A stretch of 64,000 bases of DNA from Methylobacillus methanolivorans (GCF_020531845.1 NZ_JAJAVF010000002.1:531543-595542), one strand, 5' to 3'; shown: positions 8,142-17,638, counted from the first letter of the stretch. Translations and numbers: made by a program. The notes: generated by a model not told the origin, from the letters alone.

Positions 8142-8583
8142 AGTCCTGGTTTGATGGCTGCATGAGCAAGCGTCGTTTGATGTGGGTGAGTGAGTCCAGG
8201 TTTTGCTCGGTCAAACCCAATAGTGGATTGCATTTAACCAGGCGATTAAACCGCTCAGGAAACACGCCATCATCCAATATCAACCATTCTTGCTCGCTAC
8301 CGCAGTATTGCAGCCAATCGAAAATTTCCGTCAAGCGCCAGTAATCGTCATTTGCCTGGTGGCGCACCGCCGGGGTGACGCCCACAATCCTGAGCTGAAT
8401 ATCCTGGCTGAATAATCGTTGTAATTCAGTCATGCCCATGTGATGACGCCATTTGCTGCTGATGACGATATCAACATCGGGATGCTGCCTGAGCCATTGC
8501 TCAAGCAGGCCCAGCTTGGTGAAAGTGGGCTGACGGTTTCCTGTGGCGTGTAATACACCATCGAAGCTTAGAAAAAGAATCAT
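8110..8583 (-). CDS. HAD-superfamily-like protein with a serine in place of the nucleophile
   Basis: A 157-residue protein that resembles the small HAD domain also found in bacterial RNA-repair (Swiss Army Knife) proteins. It starts ILFLSFDGVLH where active family members have the DxDGxL loop. It continues with ISSKWR (motif II, residues about 42-47) and ends with the acidic segment WLILDDGVF near residue 100-108 (motif III/IV). The first aspartate of DxD, which forms the phosphoenzyme, is replaced by S6; D8 is kept. The DNA codon is AGC, so this is not a one-base reading slip of an Asp codon. It may be an inactive or altered phosphatase. It converges on the GNAT gene, overlapping it by 32 bp. 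Confidence 0.68.
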   Translation of the reverse strand: MILFLSFDGVLHATGNRQPTFTKLGLLEQWLRQHPDVDIVISSKWRHHMGMTELQRLFSQDIQLRIVGVTPAVRHQANDDYWRLTEIFDWLQYCGSEQEWLILDDGVFPERFNRLVKCNPLLGLTEQNLDSLTHIKRRLLMQPSNQDFIPQARYAAA

Positions 8584-8689
8584 CCTGGTCTCATGATGCT
8601 ACCTTTTCAGGCGGGATCATTGTATTAAATGGATGCGAGGAATATATCGGGTAAATGTGATCTCAATATGACAGTGGGGGATAAAGTAC

Positions 8690-8712
8690 AAATGGCCCGT
8701 CAAGGGCCATTT
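8690..8712 (-). terminator. Hairpin after the lipoprotein gene
   Basis: AAATGGCCC at 8690-8698 pairs perfectly with GGGCCATTT at 8704-8712 around a 5-base loop, directly after the stop of the minus-strand lipoprotein. The U tract is short, so termination may be partial. Confidence 0.6.
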
Positions 8713-8716
8713 ATAT

Positions 8717-9241
8717 TTATTGAAGCTCGTTCAGTTTGCCGAGTTCTTTGATGAACTCCGTAATGTTGTTCTGGATGGATTTTTCATTGGCGATCCTCAG
8801 ACGGGCGATTGCAACCGCAGCATCGGAGAAGGTTGCAGTGCCAGTTGCCTTGATAGGTAAGATCTTTTCAAAACCATCCTTGTAAACACGGTAATTAACA
8901 TTGGATACTACGTCAAATGTAAGTCCCACTAGTGGCTGATCCAAGGAGACGAGGTTGGCATCAATCTTATATTGACCAGCTTGTGTGTCCACTGCGGTTA
9001 AGCCTGCGATTGCCAGAGATTCCTTTAATGCACTTTCAAAATTCTCCTGACTGACTTGTGACGTCCACATTGGGTTTGTTGCTTTGCCACCTGTCACAGA
9101 AGCAACTGTAAATTTCCCCTTTTGAGCTGGATTGGTATATTGAGTAACTGTTGGTGAAATAAGCATACCTTCTTTGGTTGCTGGAGATGCGCAACCGGTT
9201 ACTGCAACAACGAGTAATGCAAGAACAATATTATTTTTCAT
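8717..9241 (-). CDS. Outer-membrane or periplasmic lipoprotein of unknown function
   Basis: A roughly 174-residue lipoprotein. I take the start at the ATG giving MKNNIVLALLVVAVTGC, because it begins a textbook lipoprotein signal with lipobox VTG-C; an upstream frame extension to 9268 only adds nine residues. The mature part has a repeated beta-rich character (TVASVTGG, KIDANLVSLDQP, VNYRVYKD) and a helical C-terminus ending KELGKLNELQ. I do not know the family. It stands upstream of and divergent from the metal-efflux operon, with a hairpin just after its stop. Confidence 0.75.
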   Translation of the reverse strand: MKNNIVLALLVVAVTGCASPATKEGMLISPTVTQYTNPAQKGKFTVASVTGGKATNPMWTSQVSQENFESALKESLAIAGLTAVDTQAGQYKIDANLVSLDQPLVGLTFDVVSNVNYRVYKDGFEKILPIKATGTATFSDAAVAIARLRIANEKSIQNNITEFIKELGKLNELQ

Positions 9242-9349
9242 TTTATTAACACACCCTTGAGTTATCAATTGTGATGCAAATGCATCGCATTATATTTTAT
9301 TGTATATCCAGCCTCATGTCCTGATGAATTGCGGTTGTTAGCTAGATTG

Positions 9350-9372
9350 GTCAGCTTTTTGTCAGCTAATAT
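9350..9372 (+). promoter_or_regulatory. Possible response-regulator direct repeat and -10 of the metal-efflux operon
   Basis: GTCAGCT occurs at 9350-9356 and again at 9361-9367, spaced 11 bp centre to centre, followed by TAATAT at 9367-9372, a likely -10 box. No good -35 is seen; the repeat takes its place. Direct repeats one helical turn apart are the usual sites of OmpR/PhoB-family regulators, and the operon downstream encodes one. The assignment is inferred from spacing and context. Confidence 0.4.
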
Positions 9373-9413
9373 TAAGGTTGGTGTATGGTCCTGCTACTTA
9401 CACTCAAGGCATC

Positions 9414-10700
9414 ATGCAGAAAAGATGCCATCGTTTGCTTTGCCTGGCCTTGCTCTCGTCGATATCCTTATGGGGTACTAGAGTAACGCTGGGGTGGGCG
9501 GCAGAACCTGAAGCACTGACTTTGCGTCACCTCGCGCAGGAGTTGCGTGCGCGTAACCCGCAGTTTGTACAGGCCGAGCAGGAGCGGGCCCAGATCGAGG
9601 CACGTATTCCGCAAGCGCTGGCTTGGGATCAACCCATGATAGGCATGGAGCAAACGCCAATGCCGCGTAGCCCGCTCAATATCAACGGTTCGCAAGGTAT
9701 GAGTTACCGCCTGACGCAAACTATGTCCTTCCCTGGGAAAAAGCGCCTGGCGGCAGATATCCTCGAAGCCGAGGCGGGCAGTGCGGGAGCGCAGATTGAC
9801 GGCTTGTACGTGGATTTGCTCGCAGAGCTCAAGCGCCAGTATTACCAGTTGCTGGCCTTGCAGCAACAAGCTGCGATTAACCACAACACCCTGGAGCGCC
9901 TCAACCAGATCAAGCAGGTCGCCAAGGTGCGTTATGCCAACAATGCGGCGGCATTTGTTGATTACATGAATGCTCAGGTGGCGCACGGTAGCGCCGAAAA
10001 TGATGTCTACCAAACGCAGCGCCAGATCGAGCAAACCCAGCAGGCGCTTAATACCTTGATTGGGCGCAGCCCAGCCCAACCATTGGCGGTTGCAGTGGAG
10101 CCATTGCTTGACTTGAACTTGCCACCACTTGCCGAGCTGACTCATCAAGCCCATAGCTTGCATCCCAATGTACGTGACTCTGCCTATCGCCTACAAGCCG
10201 CCCGCAAGAGCCTGGATCTTGCGAAGAAAGCCTATTACCCCGACGTGCAGGTCATTCTCACCAAGAACAGCAACCATCCGCCCTATGGCCTCTCTGGCAA
10301 CGAATATGGCGTGGAAGTCGATTTGATCTTGCCTACCTGGTTTTTCGAACGCGAAAAAGCCGGGGTAAGCGAGGCCAATGCAGGGGTAATTTCTGCCCAG
10401 GCTGGTGCTGAGCTGGCCTGGCGTCAAGTGCAATTGGGCATCGCCAATGCCTATAGCCAGTTGCAACAGGTGATCAAGGAAAAGGAGTTGTTGCAGCAAC
10501 GTCGTATGCCAGAGGCGCAAGCGGCTTATCGCCTGGCGTTGAATACTTATGCCAACAATGCGGGGGAATTCAACGGTTTGCTACTGGCCCAGCAAAACCT
10601 GCGCGATACCGAGCTTTCAGCTGCCTGGGTTGATAGTGCATTACAACAAGCCAAGGCCGCACTGGACGCTGCTGTAGGGCTGGGAATGGAATCACCATGA
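9414..10700 (+). CDS. Outer-membrane channel of a heavy-metal RND efflux system (CzcC/CusC family)
   Basis: A TolC-like outer-membrane factor of about 428 residues from the ATG that begins MQKRCHRLLCLALL. This start gives a proper signal peptide ending near GWAAEP; the frame stays open 12 codons further upstream without a better signal. The body shows the long alternating coiled-coil helices of the family, rich in Gln, Ala and Leu (QQQAAINHNTLERLNQIKQ is one example), and the two repeats typical of TolC relatives. It would form the exit duct across the outer membrane. The stop overlaps the start of the adaptor gene (ATGA). Confidence 0.88.
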   Translation: MQKRCHRLLCLALLSSISLWGTRVTLGWAAEPEALTLRHLAQELRARNPQFVQAEQERAQIEARIPQALAWDQPMIGMEQTPMPRSPLNINGSQGMSYRLTQTMSFPGKKRLAADILEAEAGSAGAQIDGLYVDLLAELKRQYYQLLALQQQAAINHNTLERLNQIKQVAKVRYANNAAAFVDYMNAQVAHGSAENDVYQTQRQIEQTQQALNTLIGRSPAQPLAVAVEPLLDLNLPPLAELTHQAHSLHPNVRDSAYRLQAARKSLDLAKKAYYPDVQVILTKNSNHPPYGLSGNEYGVEVDLILPTWFFEREKAGVSEANAGVISAQAGAELAWRQVQLGIANAYSQLQQVIKEKELLQQRRMPEAQAAYRLALNTYANNAGEFNGLLLAQQNLRDTELSAAWVDSALQQAKAALDAAVGLGMESP

Positions 10701-11794
10701 AAAAACTACTGTTGCCACTGATCTTTATTCTCGGGATCGCTTTAGGGGGCTGGCTAGTGCCACTCACCTATAACACTTCGCATGCGCCTGAAGCGGTGAT
10801 GCCGGTACCGCAAAAGCCAGAAGTATTGAGCGCAGACAAAGTGGCCGCAGATTTCTTTGCCAGTGCCTTGCCTGAGCAGCGTGAAATTGATGACGTGGTG
10901 CCATTGATGGGGCGGCTGTCATTCAATGCTGAAAAGATACACCTTGTATCAGCACGGATTGCAGGCAGGCTGGATCGCATTCTGGTATTCGAGGGGGCTC
11001 AGGTACGTCAGGGACAGCCGTTGGCTGCGCTGTACAGCCCTGAATATATTTCAGCGCAGAATGAATTGCTGCTGGCACGTAATACCTGGCGCACGTTGCA
11101 GGCAAGCAAGGCAACCCAGGAGCTGGCGCAGGATGCAGAATCTACACTGCAATCGGCACGTGAGCGCATGCGGGTGATGGGGGCATCCGAGCAGGATGTC
11201 GCTACGCTGGAGCAAAGCGGGCGCGTGAATGAGCATTTGCTGTTGCGTGCACCGATTAGCGGTGTCGTCACGCAGCGCAACCTTGACCCCGGTGCTTTCA
11301 TCAATTTGGGTGACAGTTTCATGTCGCTGGCCGATACTGCCACGCTGTGGTTCTTCGGCAATGTCTATGAACAGGATTACCAGCGCATCCGCCAGGGGCA
11401 GTCATTGCAACTGCATGTGCAGGCACTACCGGGCAAGACCTATCACGCAAGAGTGGATATCCTCTCGCCCACTCTGGATATAGAAACCAACACACTGCGC
11501 GTACGTTGTCTGGTGGTCAATGATGGCACTTTACGCCCGGATTTGTTTGCTACCGCCAGTCTTAGTGTTGGTAAGCATCGCGCCTTGTTGGTTCCTGTGG
11601 ATGCGGTGGTGCGTTCGCAACAGGTGGATTACCTGATCATCGAAACAGCGGATGGGAATTATCGTAAGCGTCAGGTGAGCATTAAGCCGTATCAGGAAAA
11701 CCTGGTAGCTGTGACTGAGGGCTTGTCTGCGAATGAGAAAGTGGTGATCCGCGGCGCAACCCTGCTTAACCAGAAACTCTCGGGAGCGATGTAA
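10697..11794 (+). CDS. Periplasmic adaptor of the heavy-metal RND pump (CzcB/CusB family)
   Basis: A 365-residue membrane-fusion protein. An N-terminal membrane anchor or signal (residues 4-22) is followed by the first half of the lipoyl/barrel-sandwich domain (GRLDRILVFEGAQVRQGQPL), a helical hairpin (about 115-175), the second lipoyl half (LLLRAPISGVVTQRNLDPGA), a beta-barrel domain (ATLWFFGNVYEQDY) and a membrane-proximal domain ending near the C-terminus. It connects pump and channel. It overlaps the channel gene by 4 bp and the pump gene by 1 bp, so the three are translated as a unit. I see no cysteine- or methionine-rich metal-binding tail. Confidence 0.88.
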   Translation: MKKLLLPLIFILGIALGGWLVPLTYNTSHAPEAVMPVPQKPEVLSADKVAADFFASALPEQREIDDVVPLMGRLSFNAEKIHLVSARIAGRLDRILVFEGAQVRQGQPLAALYSPEYISAQNELLLARNTWRTLQASKATQELAQDAESTLQSARERMRVMGASEQDVATLEQSGRVNEHLLLRAPISGVVTQRNLDPGAFINLGDSFMSLADTATLWFFGNVYEQDYQRIRQGQSLQLHVQALPGKTYHARVDILSPTLDIETNTLRVRCLVVNDGTLRPDLFATASLSVGKHRALLVPVDAVVRSQQVDYLIIETADGNYRKRQVSIKPYQENLVAVTEGLSANEKVVIRGATLLNQKLSGAM

Positions 11795-14700
11795 TGCAGG
11801 CAACGGGCGCGTTCATCGCGGGCGTCTTGCGCAGGCGCTTGCTCATACTCGGGCTGTCACTTGGCTTGCTGGTGCTGGGTTATGTCAGCTTTACCAAACT
11901 GCCGATCGAGCCTTACCCGAATATATCACCGCTCAATGTGCAGGTGATTACCCAATGGCAGGGGCGCGGCACCAATGAGGTGGAGCGGCAGATCACCGTG
12001 CCGGTGGAAACAGCATTAGCTAATTTGCCCAAACTCAAGACATTCCGCTCAGTGTCGTTGTTCGGCTTATCGGTAGTGACGCTGCAATTCGAGGATGGCA
12101 CCGACTCCTTCACTGCGCGGCAAAACGTCCAGCTTCACCTTGATAGTGCGGAACTGCCGGATGGCGTGCAGAGTGAGCTAAGCCCAGATGCCGATGCGCT
12201 GGGCGAGGTGCTGCGTTATCGCGTTGCCTCGGAAAGCGGCGACGATGTCATGGTGCTCAAATCCTTCCAGGATTGGGAAATTTATCGCCAGCTCAAGACA
12301 GTGCCTGGCATTGCCGACATCAATAGCTTTGGCGGCCCGACCAAGCAATATCAGGTGCTACCAGATATACGCAAGCTGCAATCCTACAATATCTCGCTCA
12401 ACGAGCTTGTTGAAGCCTTGAGTAATGCCAATGCCAATGCGGGTGGCGGCAACCTGAGGGCAGGGGAGCAGCAGTATGTGGTGCGCGGCATTGGCCTGAT
12501 CAAGACCTTGCAGGATGTACGCAATATCGCGATTGTCTCGCGCAATGGCCTGCCTATCCGCGTGGGGGATGTGGCACGCGTTGAGTTTGGTTTTGCGCCT
12601 CGGCTGGGCGTGGTGCAGTACAACGACGACCCGGATGCCGTCGAGGGCATTGTGCTCATGAGGCGCGGCGGCAATGCCTCGGAAATGCTGGAGCGGGTTC
12701 ACAATAAAGTGGATGAAATCAACCGTGGTGGCATTCTGCCGCAGGGCATCAAACTTGAGCCTTTCTACGATAGGCAGGAACTGCTCGACCTGACCATGGG
12801 CACGGTGCACCACACTTTGCTGTTTGGCATGGCGCTGGTCTTGATCGTGTTGTTTGTGTTTCTTGGCAGTTTTCGTGCCGCGCTGGCAGTGGCCTTGGTG
12901 ATTCCGCTTGCGCTTAGCGTTTCTTTTGCCGGCATGGTGCTCGCTATCCCGGCGAACCTTATCTCGCTAGGGGCCATTGATTTTGGCTTGATTGTAGATG
13001 CTGCCGTGATTGTGATCGAAAACATCATGCGCCGTATGGAAAATAGCACCAGCAACCTGCGTCAGACCATCGTTGCAGCAGCGGCAGAAGTGCAGCGGCC
13101 AATGATTTTCTCCACCATGATCATCATCATGGCCTATGCGCCGTTGTTTATCATGGGCGGTGTGGAGGGCAAGATTTTCCACCCCATGGCTTATACCATG
13201 GGCTTGGCCTTGCTTGCTTCTATGGTACTGAGCCTGACCTTCATTCCCTCTGCGGCATCCTTCCTCTTCAAGCCCGATAAACTTGAGCATCGCCCTGGCA
13301 TGATCAATGTGCTGATCAAGCTCTATCGACCTTTACTGGCAAAGCTGCTCCGCAATCCAGCCCTTGTGGCTGTGGCGGCCTTGCTGGCTTTTTCTATCGC
13401 CCTATTCGGTGCAAGCCGGCTAGGCACCAGTTTCCTGCCAACGCTGGAAGAGAACAATCTCTGGTTGCGCATCAGTCTGCCCAATACGGTTGACCTGCAT
13501 TATTCCTCTGATTTTGCCACCAAGGTACGCGGCTATCTGCTCAAGCAACCTGAGGTGAAAACTGTTGTGGCGCAAATCGGTCGCCCAGATGACGGTACTG
13601 ATGCTACTGGCGTATTCAATGTCGAGTTTGGCGTCTACCTGAAAAAGCCCGAGCTATGGCCCCAAGGCGTCACGCGTCTGGACCTTATCCGCCGGGTCGA
13701 GGGCTATTTGCAGGAAATCCCTGGCATTGAGTACAACTTCTCGCAATATATTCAGGATAACGTCGCTGAAGCCTTGTCGGGAGTGAAGGGGGAGAACTCA
13801 GTCAAGATTTTTGGGGATGACCTGGAAGTACTGCATGCCAAGGCCCTGCAAGTGCAGGCTATCCTGCAAGGCATAGAGGGTATGACTGATGTTGGTATCT
13901 TCCGCGAGCTGGGCCAGCCCACCATGAACATCCGCGTGGATCGCGAGGCGAGCGCACGTTTTGGCCTCAATGTGGCTGACGTGCAGGCACTAGTGGTACA
14001 TGCCATTGGTGGTAACCCAATCAGCAAGGTGCTCGAAGGCGAGCGTACTTTTGACCTGGCTTTGCGCTTTCCTGAAGGCCAGCGCAACCGGTTGGACCTG
14101 ATCCAGCGCCTGTTCGTCGATACGCCGGATGGTCAGCGTATCCCGCTTTCCATGGTGGCGCAGGTGGAGCTGAGTGATGGACCATTCTTTATTTACCGTG
14201 AGTCTGGGCGGCGCTTTATCGCCATTCGTTTTGGCGTACGTGATCGCGACCTGGGTAGTGCCGCTGCAGAAGCGCAGAAGCTGGTGAGCGAGCAGGTTGA
14301 GTTGCCACGTGGTTACCGTACGCAATGGGATGGGCAATTCAACCAGATGAAGGAGGCACACAAGAAGCTGGCGATCATTGTTCCACTCACCTTGCTCGCG
14401 ATCTTCATCATGCTGTATTCGGCTTTCGGCTCAGCCAAGGATGCCAGCCTGGTGCTGCTCAACGTGCCATTCGCCACTATAGGCGGCATTGCCGCGCTAT
14501 ACCTGGCAGGTGAGGAGCTATCGATTTCCGCAGGCATTGGCTTCTTGTCTCTATTTGGCATTGCCATCCAGGATGGGGTGATTCTCATCTCCTATATCAA
14601 GAGTTTGTATAATCAGGGCGAGCATGCGCTGGAAGAGGCGATTCTGGAGGGGGCATCCATGCGTTTGCGCCCGGTGTTGATGACTGCCATGCTTGCAGGC

Positions 14701-14883
14701 TTGGGATTATTGCCCGCAGCCTTGTCGCAAGCCATAGGTTCGCAGGCGCAGCGCCCATTAGCGCTGGTGATTGTCGGCGGCATGGTGACTACTACTTTCC
14801 TGACCCTGTTGGTGTTGCCAGTAATCTTTGGCTGGATTTATCGCCATTATCCCAAGAGCGTGAACACCCAGAGCGCCTACTAG
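11794..14883 (+). CDS. Heavy-metal efflux RND pump (CzcA family)
   Basis: A 1029-residue inner-membrane proton antiporter of the HME-RND family with the expected twelve membrane segments and two large periplasmic loops. Membrane segment 4 carries the acidic signature DFGLIVDAAVIVIEN, with D396, D402 and E409 in the spacing of the proton-relay residues D402, D408 and E415 of CzcA. This DFG form is closer to pumps for divalent cations (Zn, Co, Ni, Cd) than to the Cu/Ag-specific CusA form, which has a different segment 4. The substrate remains an inference. The stop overlaps the preferred regulator reading region only through an unused upstream start; the real next gene begins 47 bp later. Confidence 0.92.
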   Translation: MQATGAFIAGVLRRRLLILGLSLGLLVLGYVSFTKLPIEPYPNISPLNVQVITQWQGRGTNEVERQITVPVETALANLPKLKTFRSVSLFGLSVVTLQFEDGTDSFTARQNVQLHLDSAELPDGVQSELSPDADALGEVLRYRVASESGDDVMVLKSFQDWEIYRQLKTVPGIADINSFGGPTKQYQVLPDIRKLQSYNISLNELVEALSNANANAGGGNLRAGEQQYVVRGIGLIKTLQDVRNIAIVSRNGLPIRVGDVARVEFGFAPRLGVVQYNDDPDAVEGIVLMRRGGNASEMLERVHNKVDEINRGGILPQGIKLEPFYDRQELLDLTMGTVHHTLLFGMALVLIVLFVFLGSFRAALAVALVIPLALSVSFAGMVLAIPANLISLGAIDFGLIVDAAVIVIENIMRRMENSTSNLRQTIVAAAAEVQRPMIFSTMIIIMAYAPLFIMGGVEGKIFHPMAYTMGLALLASMVLSLTFIPSAASFLFKPDKLEHRPGMINVLIKLYRPLLAKLLRNPALVAVAALLAFSIALFGASRLGTSFLPTLEENNLWLRISLPNTVDLHYSSDFATKVRGYLLKQPEVKTVVAQIGRPDDGTDATGVFNVEFGVYLKKPELWPQGVTRLDLIRRVEGYLQEIPGIEYNFSQYIQDNVAEALSGVKGENSVKIFGDDLEVLHAKALQVQAILQGIEGMTDVGIFRELGQPTMNIRVDREASARFGLNVADVQALVVHAIGGNPISKVLEGERTFDLALRFPEGQRNRLDLIQRLFVDTPDGQRIPLSMVAQVELSDGPFFIYRESGRRFIAIRFGVRDRDLGSAAAEAQKLVSEQVELPRGYRTQWDGQFNQMKEAHKKLAIIVPLTLLAIFIMLYSAFGSAKDASLVLLNVPFATIGGIAALYLAGEELSISAGIGFLSLFGIAIQDGVILISYIKSLYNQGEHALEEAILEGASMRLRPVLMTAMLAGLGLLPAALSQAIGSQAQRPLALVIVGGMVTTTFLTLLVLPVIFGWIYRHYPKSVNTQSAY

Positions 14884-14930
14884 TGTCTGTTAATATTCAC
14901 CACTCGTTGCTATCAACCTCAAGGAGGACT

Positions 14931-15602
14931 ATGCGCATATTGGTTGTTGAAGATGATGCCATTCTGGCAGAGGGTACCTGTGAGTCGCTGACCAAGGCAG
15001 GTTATGCCGTAGACCTCGCAGAAACTGGCACCAAGGCCAATGCCATGATAGAGGCGGGGCAATATGACATGGTGTTGCTGGACATCGGCCTGCCCGGCAT
15101 GGATGGTTTTGAAGTCTTGCGGCGCTTGCGTAAGCACAACAGCAATATTCCGGTGCTGATTATTTCTGCGCGTGATGATGTCGATTTCCGTATCTACGGT
15201 CTTGATCTGGGCGCAGATGACTTCATGCTCAAGCCCTTTGTGCTAGCTGAGTTGCATGCGCGTACCCGCGCCTTGCTGCGCCGCCATACCCTGAGTGAAC
15301 GTAATACCCTGGCTTGCGGCAAGCTGGTGGTTGATCTTGGCGCTCAGCGCGCCAGCGTTGATAGTGAACCCATTGAGCTTTCCATCCGCGAGTGGGACGT
15401 ATTGGTTTACCTGCTGCGCAACCTCGGCAAAGTGGTGCGCAAGGAAGCCATCATCGAAACGCTATGTGATTGGAAAACTGATATCAGCCTCAATGCTGTC
15501 GAGGTTTATATCTCGCGCCTGCGCAATAAGCTTGATGACCACGGCATTCACATCCGCACCGTGCGTGGTTTTGGCTATTTGCTGGAAGAGCCCGCTGCAT
15601 GA
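14931..15602 (+). CDS. OmpR/PhoB-family response regulator of the metal-efflux operon
   Basis: About 223 residues. The start is the ATG giving MRILVVEDD, because AAGGAGG at 14921-14927 lies at ideal distance; the frame is open 16 codons further up but without a binding site. The receiver domain has the acidic pair D8-D9, the phosphorylation site D51 in [11 protein letters not shown], and the conserved K in LKPF. The C-terminal winged helix shows [13 protein letters not shown] and [11 protein letters not shown]. It overlaps the sensor kinase by 4 bp and probably regulates the efflux genes upstream, possibly through the repeat at 9350-9367. Confidence 0.93.
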   Translation: MRILVVEDDAILAEGTCESLTKAGYAVDLAETGTKANAMIEAGQYDMVLLDIGLPGMDGFEVLRRLRKHNSNIPVLIISARDDVDFRIYGLDLGADDFMLKPFVLAELHARTRALLRRHTLSERNTLACGKLVVDLGAQRASVDSEPIELSIREWDVLVYLLRNLGKVVRKEAIIETLCDWKTDISLNAVEVYISRLRNKLDDHGIHIRTVRGFGYLLEEPAA

Positions 15603-16963
15603 TCAAAGCTGCCAATAGCCTCAGGCAGAAGCTGTTGCGCTGGCTGCTGGTGGCGCTGGCCGCGCTGGTGGCTGTCGGTATCCTGACTGATTATTTCATG
15701 GCATTGGAGCCAGCCAGGGAGGTATACGATCAACACCTGCTCAAGCTCGCGTATAACATGGAGCGCTCTCTGCCGAATGAACCGGAAAAATGGCATGACG
15801 CCTACCCGCAAATTGAGCATAACTTGTTGCGCAGCGAGCAAGATGACTATGACTCGGCCAAGGCCGCTATTTTTGACGTGCAAGGACAATTGATCGCGGG
15901 CGTGGCAGATCTGCCTATCCAAGTACCCACGGCAGACAACAAACCGTATTTCTACGAGGCTGAATATCAAGGTGTTCCGATTCGCGTAGTTGCCATCAAA
16001 AGCCCAACGTTGAATGCCGTGCTTTACCTCGCGGAAACTACCTACAAACGCAATCGCCTAGTGCAAAAAACGCTCATCCACATGATCGTGCCTGAGTTGA
16101 TCTTCGCAATTTTCTCCATTGTGGTGTTGTGGGTTGGTGTGGGGCGTGGCTTGCAACCCCTTGCGCAAGTTCGCGCTCAGATCAATGATCGTTCAGAAAC
16201 CGACTTAAGCCCGATTGATGAAGGCCAAGCCCCGGTGGAAATTCGCGAGATTATCGTTGCCCTCAATTCACTGCTGGCGCGGCTGGATCACTCGCTTAAG
16301 CTGCAAAACCAGTTTCTTGCCAATGCCGCGCACCAGCTGCGCACACCGCTGGCAGGCCTGCAAATGCAACTCGAACTTGCCTCCGAGCAAACCCCGGAAG
16401 AACGTGCACAATCACACGATCGCATGCTGGTGAGCACGCGGCGCATCGTACGCCTCGCCAACCAGCTACTGGCGCTGGCACGCGCGGAGGGCGAGGGCGA
16501 GGTCAATAAATTCATTACCCTGGACATCAGCACCGCTATCGAAGACATGGCGGCAGAGTGGCTATCTCGCGCTTATGCCAAAGGGATAGACCTTGGCCTA
16601 GACCTTCAACCTGCCAAGGTCAATGGTAGTCTATGGCAAATTCAGGAAATGCTGGCCAACCTCGTCGATAATGCCCTGCGCTATACCCCAAGCCATGGCA
16701 ACATCACTATCCGTTGCACGCAGCAACACCAAGATGTGTTGGTGGAGGTGGAAGACAATGGCCCTGGCATCCCACAAGAGCAACGCGAAAATGTCTTTAA
16801 TCGCTTTTACCGCCTCGATGAAGGCCCCGAAGGCTGCGGCCTGGGCCTAGCCATCGTTCGCGAAATCGTCCGCCATCACGGCGGATACATCACGCTAGAA
16901 CCAGCCAGTCAGGCGCAAGGCCTTATCGCTAGGATAAAGTTACCTAGCATGACAGTGGAGTGA
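15599..16963 (+). CDS. Sensor histidine kinase paired with the metal-efflux regulator
   Basis: A 454-residue inner-membrane kinase. The first membrane segment is at about 13-35 and the second at about 162-182. They enclose a periplasmic sensor domain of about 125 residues that resembles the two-component sensor kinase N-terminal domain of the QseC/TctE group. A HAMP-like linker follows. The H-box [13 protein letters not shown] has the phosphorylatable H245, and the ATP-binding domain carries the N-box ([10 protein letters not shown]), G1 (DNGPGIP) and G2 (CGLGLAI). It ends the efflux operon. The periplasmic domain has few Cys, His or Met residues, so the signal is not obvious. Confidence 0.92.
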   Translation: MIKAANSLRQKLLRWLLVALAALVAVGILTDYFMALEPAREVYDQHLLKLAYNMERSLPNEPEKWHDAYPQIEHNLLRSEQDDYDSAKAAIFDVQGQLIAGVADLPIQVPTADNKPYFYEAEYQGVPIRVVAIKSPTLNAVLYLAETTYKRNRLVQKTLIHMIVPELIFAIFSIVVLWVGVGRGLQPLAQVRAQINDRSETDLSPIDEGQAPVEIREIIVALNSLLARLDHSLKLQNQFLANAAHQLRTPLAGLQMQLELASEQTPEERAQSHDRMLVSTRRIVRLANQLLALARAEGEGEVNKFITLDISTAIEDMAAEWLSRAYAKGIDLGLDLQPAKVNGSLWQIQEMLANLVDNALRYTPSHGNITIRCTQQHQDVLVEVEDNGPGIPQEQRENVFNRFYRLDEGPEGCGLGLAIVREIVRHHGGYITLEPASQAQGLIARIKLPSMTVE

Positions 16964-17095
16964 TTGAGATAGCTTCTTGTAAAGGTATTTGTCATATTTA
17001 AATGTTGCTGCTTATGACTCATGCAGATTCGGCTGGGAACAGCTTCCAGGCTAGGCTTAGTTAATTTTATCTACTCAATAATGACAGTCCGGTGA

Positions 17096-17115
17096 TAGAA
17101 TACGGCCTCGCTTTG
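17096..17115 (+). promoter_or_regulatory. Probable -10 and GC-rich discriminator of the tRNA-Leu gene
   Basis: TAGAAT at 17096-17101 is followed by the GC-rich run ACGGCCTCG. The same discriminator word CGGCCTCG follows the -10 of tRNA-Ser at 45603-45608. No good -35 is visible. A small hairpin, CCTCG with CGAGG, lies in the leader just after. Confidence 0.4.
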
Positions 17116-17138
17116 TTCGAGGCGATTCAAGCACCCTT

Positions 17139-17224
17139 GCCCGGGTGGTGAAATTGGTAGACACAAGAGACTTAAAATCTCTCGCTCTTTGGGCGTGCCG
17201 GTTCGATTCCGGCCCCGGGCACCA
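17139..17224 (+). tRNA. tRNA-Leu(UAA)
   Basis: The acceptor arms GCCCGGG at 17139-17145 and CCCGGGC at 17214-17220 pair perfectly, followed by discriminator A and an encoded CCA. The anticodon stem-loop GAGACTTAAAATCTC gives anticodon TAA, the long variable arm expected of leucine tRNAs is present, and the T-arm has GGTTCGATTCC. An integrase remnant lies 43 bp beyond its 3' end. Confidence 0.97.
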
Positions 17225-17267
17225 TGAAAAATCAATGACTTAGATTTTTCACCTTCGTTTCAAATTC

Positions 17268-17621
17268 CTATTGTGTCAATAAAGTGTCAATCTTCAATCG
17301 TGCAAGCGGATTGAGTGTCTTTGCTTCTTGCAGATGATCTGGTGCCATGTGTGCATAGCGCATGGTCATGGCCAGGGTGGAATGTCCAAACAGGCGTTGC
17401 AGTACCAGGATATTGCCACCGTTCATCATGAAGTGGCTTGCGAAGGTATGGCGTAGCACATGGGATAGCTGACCTCTTGGCAGTTGTAGATTGCTTTTTC
17501 GATAGCGCAACCAAGTGAAGTGCCGCCGGGCCCGGGCATTATTCAGATATTGGTCTTTAGTATGTGTCTGCATGTTACATTCTGAACCTAGTTTTATATT
17601 GATAGTCTCTGGATGTGACAT
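17268..17621 (-). pseudogene. C-terminal remnant of a phage-type tyrosine integrase
   Basis: A 117-residue frame that corresponds only to the last part of a tyrosine recombinase of the P2-phage type. LSHVLRHTFASHFMMNGG carries the HxxR box, LFGHSTLAMTMRYAHMAP the third box (H) and the nucleophilic tyrosine (in RYAHM), and the usual tail NPLARL follows. The N-terminal arm-binding and core domains and the first catalytic arginine are missing. The first 35 or so residues do not look like integrase, so the end was probably joined to other sequence. It lies right beside the 3' end of tRNA-Leu, a common integration site, and points toward it. It marks an old, mostly deleted prophage or island. Confidence 0.82.
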
Positions 17622-17638
17622 CCAATCATTAGGTCATC

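Noticed and set aside
14883..14930. Extended N-terminus of the response regulator
   Set aside because: The downstream ATG has a strong AAGGAGG and gives the standard receiver start; the extension has neither.
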